Shown: positions 1 through 10,700 of the stretch, one piece after another
Layout of the letters: the number at the start of each line of letters is the position of its first letter
Position numbering within the stretch: position 1 is the first letter of the stretch
Assembly: GCA_018881555.1 (NCBI GenBank)
Contig: JACAXG010000121.1
Location: 1,245,717 to 1,309,716, forward strand
Direction of reading: 5' to 3'
From: Amblyornis subalaris
Taxonomy: Eukaryota; Chordata; Aves; Passeriformes; Ptilonorhynchidae
Length of the DNA stretch: 64,000 bases
Position numbers and translations under genes: made by a program
Notes under the pieces: generated by a model
What the model was told of the DNA's origin: nothing
What the model saw: the letters and a program-made list of their open reading frames with translations, nothing else
The model's database searches: none

Positions 1-1629
1 CCAATCTGAGAGGAAGGCATAATTTGAAGATGTCCTGATTTCTGTGTGCAAGAGATTTTCTTTCACATGGTGAAGTGATTTTGGGGGGGGTTTTTTTTTA
101 GGCCAAGGAAAATTGGTAGTTCAGCAGTGGAAGTTAATTAAAGCTTTCCTTGGTGATGCCTTTCTGCTCGGATGCACTACATAACTCATCATCCACAATA
201 ACTGTCTGAGTGTGTACTCTTGACCTGAAAGAAACTGGATGGGAATCAGCTTAGCCTGTGGAATAAGGGAAATAGGAAAAATGGAAGTACCTTCCATTAG
301 GTCACATTTAACATCATGGGCAGTNACCACAAATAATCAAGGGATGATAATTTGTTCATGTGTTGCTGACTTCTGTTTCACAAACAGAGGCTGAAACAGT
401 TAGTGCTGCCATCTGTCTACTTTTGTAACTTTNAAACCATTTGTGCTGTCTTCATTTTCTTTATACATGTCCAGATAAGCAATCTGGACTCTTTAAAAGA
501 TTTATTTTTCATAGATTTATTTTTATCTTTGTAAAAAAAAAAAGTGCAAAACTATCTTTTTTTAATTAAAGTGAAATGAATCATCTTAGGGGAATAAGCA
601 TAGAGCAGAATTTTTTTTTTTTTTAAACTTCTACACTGAATTTACTCAAGAACTAAAAGTACCTTTGTGAAGTCACTCACATTAGATATACCTACTTCAG
701 ATCTCCTCCATTCCAGCCAAGGAGATTCAGAGGACATGAGTGACTTAACCCATGGATTTATTAGCTTATTTGGGAATCGTTCTAGGTTATGAATCCTATG
801 CTGCAGCTTAATCTGTTTTGTTCCACCTGTGTATTTTGACAGGGCTGCTGTTANCTTTTCTCAGCAGCACTCAGCATTTTCCCTTTGCATTGGGATTAGA
901 TGGGGACTGGGAAAATGAAAGAGGCTGAGTGTTTGTCCTGAGTTTGAATCTAGANTAGTGCTTGTCAACACAGCTCCTTTCTATCCTTGGATTTGTCTGC
1001 TGTGCTGAAGGTAAGCAATGGAAAACCCAAACTAGCCCAGTTCTGTGAGAATTCTGTTCCAAAAGAATAGTGCAGCACANCAGTTACTTGGGATAAACAG
1101 AGTGAGCAGGTTGAATGGATCCCAGCTGGAGACATTCCTGTAAATATCCTCTGCTAAGGAGTGCTGAGGTGACCCCTGCTTCCAGCCCACTCCTGCCTCA
1201 GTGGTGCCATTTTGTCCAACCAAATTAGAGCCCAGTCATTAGGTAGATGAATATTTCTTCCCTCCTTCCCCAATAATCTGAGAGTGGAGTTACTTCATGC
1301 ATAACCTTCTTTGGCTTGAATCAGGGATTGTATTATTTGCATAAATGAAGCATTTGGTTTTACAGAACTTGTTTAATATGCAGCTAAATCTGCTGGTTTT
1401 TAAAGGGAAGTGACAAATTATGTTTTTACTACCCTTTTAAAATAAAAATTATGTTAAAAAAGGGCAAATGAAATGTGAATCAAAATATTGGTGTTTGGAA
1501 TAGCTGCAATATTTGACTTTTTTTTTTTTACTGGTGTAGACAGTTGTTTTTCTGAGATAAGTAACGTGTGGGGTCCTGCTCCAAAATGCNGTGGTTCTGA
1601 TCTCTTTTGGGTTTTGTTCCTTTAAACAG
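1..1629 (+). other. Partial BMAL2 intron upstream of the first visible exon
   Basis: This AT-rich stretch holds poly-T runs and no convincing exon. The preceding PAS-A exon (the segment around the family's VSxSVxKILNY motif) was looked for and not found. The intron therefore extends beyond the left edge and is at least 1.6 kb long. It ends in a normal acceptor, tttaaacag, just before 1630. Confidence 0.8.
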
Positions 1630-1747
1630 GCCAGTTTAATTGGACAAAGTTTGTTTGATTACTTACATCCAAAAGATGTTGCAAAAGTTAAGGAGCAACT
1701 TTCTTCGTCGGATGTCTCGCCTAGGGAGAAGCTCGTAGATGGAAAAA
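1630..1747 (+). CDS. BMAL2: BMAL2 exon: second half of PAS-A
   Basis: The exon starts in phase 0 after the acceptor tttaaacag and ends at a consensus gtaagt donor, leaving one base of a split codon. It encodes [16 protein letters not shown] and then [10 protein letters not shown], the helix and strand region of PAS-A that is nearly identical between BMAL1 and BMAL2. This part of PAS-A contributes to the dimer interface with CLOCK. The open frame continues upstream for 13 codons into the intron, but those residues do not resemble the family, so the acceptor sets the boundary. Confidence 0.97.
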
Positions 1748-4700
1748 GTAAGTCATATTTGAATGTGCTCAGATTTTTTCGAGAGATGTTAATAAATCTA
1801 GTGATTATTCAGGACGTATTCAGGTGTTTGTATGTGCATGGGTGTACAAACTTGAGGTATTTCTGTGAAGCAAACATTTGAGTGTGTATCTGCTGCTTGA
1901 AATGCAGTTACAGTTGAAAAGCTAGGCCAGAAAAGGCTTGATTTTAGATCATAAGAATTACTGAAATTTGCACTGTTAAACATTTACCNAGATGTGGTCT
2001 GACATTCTTCCTACCAGGCATACTACTTTTTTTTCTTGTATTTGCTAGGTCTTGTCAGTACAAAAGACCTGATGTAGTCGAACATGGGATAAAATACTTC
2101 AATATCAAGAATCACTGTCTTCTCTGAAAATGCTAAGTGTCAATCCTAATGTAACCAAACCTTATTTTGTTTCCAGTTATTTCTAATAAGGAAAGCATTA
2201 TATATTGTGCAGCAAATGACTATTTTATAGCTGGCTTTTACAAGCATCTTTGCAGTCCTTCCTTGTACCAGATATGAATTGAAAGTTTATAAAGCATATT
2301 TAGTAAAATACTATTCCAAATATCAAGAAGAGTTTAAAAATGGTTTGATAGTTATTTCTAATTTTGGAATCTGTGTGTCAGTCATGCTTTCTTTGCCCTA
2401 TTTAAATTATTAGATTTTTTTAATTGTAAGGACAAAATTTAGGCAAGTAAACAGTAAGGAGAATGTACTGGGAGCTAAAATGAAGAAAGCATCTTGTTTT
2501 CTGAAGTTTTACTGTTTGATTTTGGGTTTTTTAACTACTTTACTAAATCTTTGTAAGCTGGCTTGCAAGTACACACAGATTTCCAAGCTGGACCAGCTCG
2601 GCTGAACTCTGGTGCTCGGCGTTCCTTCTTCTGTCGGATAAAGTGTAGTAGGACCACAGTCAAGGAAGAGAAGGAGTGTTTGCCCAACCCAAAGAAGAAA
2701 GGTATTCAAAGAGTGTTCNTGAAGTGGGGGCTTTCAGTCGTGAAAGTTGGTGTGTTTAAATTCCCAGTCAGTAACGTGACCCCTCTCGCTGTCGATGTCA
2801 CAAAGTAGCTGTAGAGAAGTGTAAATATGTGCCAGAGACACGTTTTGAAAAACAGTCTAATTGTACTCTTTCTCCTCCCTGTTCACTCCTGGAAAAGAGG
2901 GAGGGAGGAACCTGAGTTACAGTGGCTGTATAGGAGCATGTGGTCTGTTGTGGTCAAATTGTAGAAGTCTCAGGGAAATATTTGAAAGAACTGGAGCAGA
3001 TCAGAAGAATGAAACTAAATAACTTATGTCTTGAAGATAACTGAGTGAATAAGGCCTGCAAACTCTACTATTTTGAAGGAAAAAAAGCAAGTAACCCAAC
3101 TTTATTTTCTGATTTACTTTTTGTGTTGTGTGTATTTAAAAGTATGAATTTTCCTTTTTTCCCCCGTCATAGTAAAGTTAATTTATCAGTGTAAATCCAT
3201 TCATTTTTCCAGTAATTTTAACTTAGTTCATAATTTGGTATGCCTGTAAAGCAGTATAATCTTGTCAAGTTTTCAGTGAAAATTTTAAATTTAAATTTTA
3301 AAATGCAATTTCCAGCTTTTGTTTTATACCTTAGTACTGATTTTTGCAAAGGTGTGCTGAAATGGTTTGATCCTGAAAAAATCCTCCAAGTTCTGTTTTT
3401 CACTGTAACCTGTTACTGTTGAGATACACCACACAACTGTACATTTTAAGAAACCCATGATTGTAAGTAAATAGAATTTGGTATCCCTGGTTGTGTCAGA
3501 TGACTCAGTGAGATAATTTAACTTCTATAAATGTTTCTCAGGAAGGCACCTGAGAAACTGTGACAAAATCATAGTAGGATAACTCAGTTTCTCATTTTAC
3601 AGAGTTGATACANGTTTTTTGTAGTTGAGAGGGAATCAAACCTATGGAAAGCCTCATGTTCAGCATACAAATGGCAAGGATGCTTTGGCATTTTTTTTGA
3701 AGGACAGTTACTGTAGGACACATAATGTCATCTCTATGCCTGTTTGCATGTTATTTAGGTAGCAAAAAGGGGCTGAATGACAGTGTATGCTGCAATTTAA
3801 GATATCTAAATTTTGTGGTCCCATAAAACTGAAAAATTCAGAAGCCTAAGATAAATAGAAAACAAGCTGGATTGCTTTGGGTTGTTCTTGACTGATTCTT
3901 TTAGCAATTGAAGTAGGCATATGTTCAGATCATTGTGCTCACAAAAGGTAAATTGATTTGGAAGCTACAGAGGGCCTCTGGTTTATCTTAATTCCCAATC
4001 CATATGAAACCACATAAAGACAAAGTGATCTGTGGCTTACCAGACTATTGGTTTGCTTTTTCTTCTGTGAGACTTGTGTTTGAGCTGCCAAGACCTNTAA
4101 CTCATCTTCCTACATCTTACATAGGGTTAGAAGCGCTCTCTCCAGGTAAGCCCAAATTAAGTAGTACAAAATTAATTTAAAGCTACTCTGTAAAATGATC
4201 TATAGCTTTGTACAGCTGGTGTAGGTAAGCATGAAATAGATTTGCCGGTCTCACGGCCAACAGAGTCAATAAAAAGTCGTTTGGTTTACTTTTTGAACAA
4301 TAACTGCTTCTTATTTAATTTCTCTTTATTAGATCACAGAAAATACTGCACCATTCACTGTACTGGGTATTTGAAGAACTGGCCTCCTAATGAGGTGGGA
4401 GTAGAAGAGGAAAATGATGTAGAAAAGGACAGTAGTAACTTTAACTGTCTTGTTGCAATTGGGAGGTTACACCCTTATATTGTTCCACAAAAGAGTGGAG
4501 AGATAAAAGTCAAAGCAACAGAATTTGTTACACGATTTGCCATGGATGGAAAATTTGTTTATGTAGATCAGCGGTAAGCGTTTTGTTCTTTCATGAAGAC
4601 AAAATGACAGCACTACATTTAGTTCCATTTTCTGATACTCTCTCAAGACTGTAATTTCTCAAGCAGGATAGAAATTCTAATTAGAATTCTCAAAAGTTCT

Positions 4701-7700
4701 GAGAATTCTCAAAAAATTCTAATTTTCAGAGTTTCTTTCTGCTGTACACAAGGACCAGTTAATTCTTAATCTATGAGTACTTGGGGTTTGTTTTTCTGTC
4801 AAATAATATATAATGTATAGAAGTGTATTGTCCTATAGAAACAGGTGAGCTAGCAAGATTAAAACATGTTATAAAATGGACTCATATACTTATTTATTCA
4901 TAAGGAAAAATCTCAAGTTAGAGCTTCATAGCTCTGCATATGACTGAAGTAATAAACATTTAACCAAAAGTTATTACTTCTGAAAGTCTTATTATTTGTA
5001 ACAAATACTTTATATCTANACGAGGTACCAAATTATTTCATTAGAAGTAAAAACTGAGTTCCTCTTTTCTGTACTTTCTTAAACAGAGTTTTATTTGTNG
5101 TAGAGACTTAGTTACCACTTTGCATTTTGAATTTCATTATTATTGCTGGAAACTTTATTGCTTTCAGTCATCTTTTCGTTCAACTNAAAGTCAGTTTAAA
5201 CCTATTCCTTTGAGTGGAAGAGCAAAATTCAACTATAGAGTTTTTTATTGCCTCCTTATGTGTGACCAGTNCTCGTGACTGGCTAAGGGGAAGATACTAT
5301 CCATGAGTATTTTGTGTGTACATGTGGTTTGCATGTTTATACACTGATTTGCTCTTTGAATTGTCNTTCACTGCAAACGGATAATTTGCAGTGAAAAATA
5401 TTTCCTGTTGTTTTAGAGCTATACTAATGCTATATTTTTTNCCCTAACATGAGCAGAGGCATCTGTTTCTCTAGATATTAATTTTCTGCTTTATGTGATA
5501 CTGAAGAAAACAGCTTTGCAGTTGTTGGAATCCGCTGTAGTTCATGTTTTTATTTCTAACAGCGCAACAGCAATTTTAGGGTATCTGCCACAAGAGCTTC
5601 TAGGAACTTCTTGTTATGAGTACTGCCATCAAGATGATCACAATCATCTAGCTGAAAAACATAAAGAAGGTACAAAATAGTTGGTCCTCCCAGACTACTT
5701 ACAACTGCATGTAACTGCAAGTGAAAGCTGAGAATTAATAAAACTAACCACCCTCAGCATTGCCCTTTCCCGTGTCTGCATTAAGACATGCCCTTGTAAA
5801 GCTTGGAATAAAAGCAGGGAGAAACCTGTGTTGTCTTGGATCCTGGTGCAGTGCTTTAATTGTGGGGGAATAAAGNCAGTGCATCTGTCAAATCTTCTGC
5901 TTCCATTCTTTGTAAGGAAGAGGAAGGAATCCTGAAGAGCAAGTGTGCCTAATAACATAATTAAAGATTATAAAAGTTCACCAAGTCATCAGTCTCCCTT
6001 CTAGTGGTTTGCAGAAACTTACTGTTTGGTCTTTAATGTAAGATTTATAACACTGCTGAAACTATAATTTGATTTTAGAACAGGTCCCAGTTTGCTCTGG
6101 CATGTCATTCTATGTCTGGCCAACAAAAACATTTCAGTTTTATAGTGCTGTAAAACAGATTTATTATTTTTAACTTTACCTTTCTAAGCTTAAATATAGT
6201 GATTATAACTTTCCTTTTCTTGTCTAGTGTTGCAGAATAAAGAAAAAGTATTTACAAATTCCTACAAATTTAGAGCAAAAGATGGGACTTTTGTTACTTT
6301 AAAGAGTCAGTGGTTTAGTTTCATGAATCCGTGGACCAAAGAGCTGGAGTACATTGTATCAAACAACACTGTGGTATTGTAAGTAATATATATGACTCTC
6401 CGTGTTATTTTTTGTTANAATTACAGTTAGTATTAACAGAAAACAACCTGCTTAAGAAGCAGAACAAGGCTAGAAAACATCAACGCTGCACAAAGANGGG
6501 CTGAGTAACCTGGACAAACATTTTGTTGGCATTTACCAGCTATTTTTGTTTCAGGCCCAAGTCGTGGATTTGATTCTGAAAACTATGCTGTTTCCCAGTA
6601 GGAAAAAATGAGGTGAAAGAGTTTCTTGTTAAAGGAAGAAGGGAAGGATCTTTTAAGAAAAGTAGATTTGAGTCAATGGAACTGTCAAGTTAATTCTGNT
6701 TTTCCTTCTGAGCTTTACAAGACTCCATGTGTCAGTTGACCCAATTCCAAGTGCTGCCCTCCCTACCAGGTGTCAGANGGGGAGAAGCACAATTGATAGA
6801 TGGTAGAAATGCAAGGCAGGACAGAAAGACACTCTCCAAACTGATTGCAAGGATGGAGCCTGTGGGACAGTAAATGTGTATGTTTAAATATGCTGGATTT
6901 TGCCCTTGGAAAAAAAAAAAACTTGCTGATTTTTTCTCTTTTTTTTTTTTTTGTGGTTTGTTTTGGATTTTTTTTCATTTATTTAAATGTCAGAGGTCAT
7001 AAGGAGTCAACTGAAGAAGAGGTCCTCTACAGTTCCCAACCTGCAGAAGGCAAGTGTCACTTCTTACAGTTACCACAGGAGCATCTCTGATCAGTCATTT
7101 TAGATTCATCCAGTCCAGGAATTTTTTTATTCTAGGTTAGCTTTTTATAAAGCTAATTCTGGTGACAGCTTCTAGTTACTTGCAGCATCCTAATTGATAA
7201 AATTCACAGAACTCTCAACAGAAGTGTATACAACGTATTTGAAGTTTCTAGCACCTTCTGTTAGAGCTAGGATTTTGCTTGGTAGAGTATTATGCTTCTG
7301 CCACAGACCCTTCATATTTTGCCCAGTTTTCTGAACAATGCAATTGTGCTGAGTTTATCTATGGAATACAGAGCAATACTGATACANATAGTTATTTTGT
7401 TAGTATTTTTCTGCTATGCATAGATTCTGCTTTCTACATGCTGTTCTGTCATCTTGCTATAACATCTTTTATTTTTGCTTTTCAAAATGTTCTTTTAATA
7501 ACTGATTTCAGTTGGTGAGAAATCCAAGGTTTTTTTAACTCATGTTCCTTGCAATGTCTATGAGAGAGACTGGAGGTGGTAATGATTAAATATATTTCAT
7601 TACTGGAGAACAACAATTTTCACAAACAGATTATTCACTTGTCTTTCNATTGCAACACCCTCTCCTGTGAATCAGTGTTTAAAGGAATTTAATTTCTGAA

Positions 7701-10700
7701 TATATATATATAAATACATATTTATNTAGTGTATATAGTATATATGTATAGATAGATACAGAATCCTTGCTCTGCAGTGAAACTGCTATGGGTTTAAGGT
7801 TTTCTTTGTTTTTTTAATCTATAGATGCTGTAAAACAGTCTTTAGTAAGTGTACCTGGAATGTCCTCTGGAACAGTTCTTGGTGCTGGAAGTATAGGAAC
7901 CGAAATTGCAAATGAAATATTAGAATTACAAAGGTAATAAATGCTTAACATCATCATTAGGCTTTTAAGCAAAGAGAGGGAACANGTATATATGATTATG
8001 TGAGGGTCGCCCGAGTTCCACTTTTATTGTATTATACGTATAGAATTGGAGGTTGAGTGATGGCATTATGAGATACCAGTTGTAATCTAATGTCAGTCTC
8101 ATGCATGGCAGAACACATCACTGGTGGTGATAAACAGTTTCATTCTGGGCATGCCATTTTCTTTAATGANAGCATTGTTTAAGTGTGGCTTCCAAAGTGC
8201 TGCTGTGATGCAGCCTCTTCACGTGAAATTGAATTGGGTAGATAAACCCCTGGGAATGGAAAATGAGTTGTCTGTGAGAAGTGTTTATGTTTTTCTGATA
8301 GTGTTGCTCTGCTAGGAAAACTTTCCTTGAAACACTTCCCAGCAGAGTGCTTTCATAGCCTGTATTGTCCCTGAATGCAAACTNAAATGATAGCACAGTT
8401 CCTTCCCAGGACCCACATATGGATTNAANAANCCCTCACTGTGTAATTCCAAATGGNAATCTATACAGGATTCAAATGCTTGGAGACTGACCCTTTTAAA
8501 GCTAACTGCTTTATCAGGTATGCAGCATAGCCAAGCAGTNTGAAAGGAAGAAGCATAATTTTACTGTGGAGATATCCCTATGTATTTTTTGTGTTGTGCA
8601 CCCACAGTAGTGCCTGACTTGCTTATAGGGGGAGAGATTATTAGGCTATGTCAATATAGTGCTATGTCCTAATTCCAGGACTTTGGGATGCACAGGAAAA
8701 GCCTGTNTTCAGTCACAACTCTTTCAGGAATTAAGGCTTCATCAGAAGGTCCAACCACTCTTGTTAAGGTCATATTTAGGATGATGGGTAATATCATCTC
8801 ATCAACACAGGGCAAGGTATCTGAGTGTTAGCTGTGGATAATGAAGCTGTCCCTCAGAGTCTGGATCTTACACTTCCAGTTCTGGTTAAAGGAATGCCAA
8901 GAAATTTTTCATGTGTCAGAGTCGTGTGTTTCAAGGTCCCATGTAGTTCTTTTCACTGGTAGTTTTGCAACCTGAAAGAGTTGTAATAATAGACATGAAA
9001 ATGACACCAATTTTGGCAACAATCATAAAGGTATAAGGATTAGTTTCATAACATGGAGTATTTTGAATTGGAAAAGACCNAAGAGGATCATGAAGTCCAG
9101 CTCCTGGCTCTATACTGGGCAACCTAAAAGTTAAACCTTATTTTTAAGAGTGTTGTCTAAANACTTCTTGAACANTGACAGNCTTTGGGGTCAGGATCAC
9201 TCCCCTGGGGTGTGCTTGATTGTCCTCTCAGTGAAGATCTTCTTTGTAATACCTTCCATGATACGGCCTAAAGCTCAAATAATTATGNCCCATGGTCTTT
9301 ACTGATCTCTTCTGCTCTGTTTTCTGTCACCAAAACTTGGAGGAGGATAATGTAGAATCTTCAGGAGAATTTAAGACATCACTGTTTCAAATTAGCTGAC
9401 TTGTGCTTTGTCACTGGGGAGGTCTGGTGGGTTCTGCAGCACGTCGTCTATTTTTCAGTGTTTGATTAATGAGACCTGGTAAATCAACTAAACATATGCA
9501 CTTTTAGGTTGCATTCTTCACCATCTGGAGAGTTAAGTCCATCCCATCTCTTGAGAAAGTCACCTTCTCCAGCTTTAGCTATAAACTGCAGCGATGTGAG
9601 TATGCCACTGCCCGGAAAAATCCAAAGTGCAAAGGTTAATGGCAGAGAGCTCAAAGCCTGTGTTTGAGCCAAATTGCCCTNATTTGTGTTTTTGGGAGAG
9701 AATGTGTGAGGTATTGCCAGCTACCTGACAGATGTGAAAGTCTTTGAGTGATGTGACAGCAGTTCCAACCTCATTTACAAGGGCATCAGTTCAAGCCTTA
9801 AGGGGCTATTCCCAAGTTTGAGGGGACTGCAGTGTCCACTCAGTAGAACCTCTGCTGAAGCTCTACCAGTTTGCTAAATCTGAGTGTGATTCAGGTGGTG
9901 ATGACTTTCCTGGCTTTGGAATTGCATTGAAACTTTTGCTAGATAACCATCAGGGACTCAAAGTTACCTGTTCAGTTTGACAACCTAAATAAAATAGCAG
10001 TTTCTTTTTTGTCTCACTNGTACTTTCAATGTTTTTGAAGACCTTTTTGAAAAATCAGTGCTGTTTTGAAATGTTTAAAATTGTGACTTTGAAGGTATTT
10101 CATTAGAAAATTGATAGAATATGCTGTTTTGCTAATCTAGTAGTGCTGGTAAACCTCCTAGTGCTTGGGGTAAACCCCACAAACTATAACTAACATAGTT
10201 ATTGCCCATAGCTATGGAATAATTAACATATCTTTATGCCTAAGTATATTGTATGTTGTTTATTGTACACTGTATGACCAGACTTCTCCATCAGCTCTTC
10301 CTTGAATGTAAAGTTCTTTCTGGTTAAAGACAGTTCATCTTTTCACTGCAATTTTCATTTCCACTATTCTGGACTAGGGATTGCTTTGACTTCCTCCATT
10401 TTTTTATGNTCAGTTCTCCCCTGTGTTACCTCTCTAAGAGTTGCTTGACTTACATATANTGAACTCTCTAAATCATGTACTGTCTCATCATAAAGACAAT
10501 TTCATTGTATTCATTGAAGATTTTTCTTTATTCTGGGCTTTGGGTATCCCATTTGTTCCTAAAATACTTTTGGAAAGCATTTCACCATTATTAATTCCCA
10601 TTAGAATACACACAAGTCAGGCAATCCAAGGAATCTGTCCTGCTAAATTGCATGTATGTATTAAATAAAACAAATATCAGGAAAAAAAATTATCTTTTTN

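Noticed and set aside
4242..4332. Upstream extension of the PAS-B exon frame
   Set aside because: The frame is open, but the residues do not match BMAL proteins and the tttattag acceptor at 4332 gives the correct phase.
7052..7056. GT donor two bases after the GC donor (caa|gtgtca)
   Set aside because: Using it would leave two extra-phase bases and break the frame into the conserved next exon.
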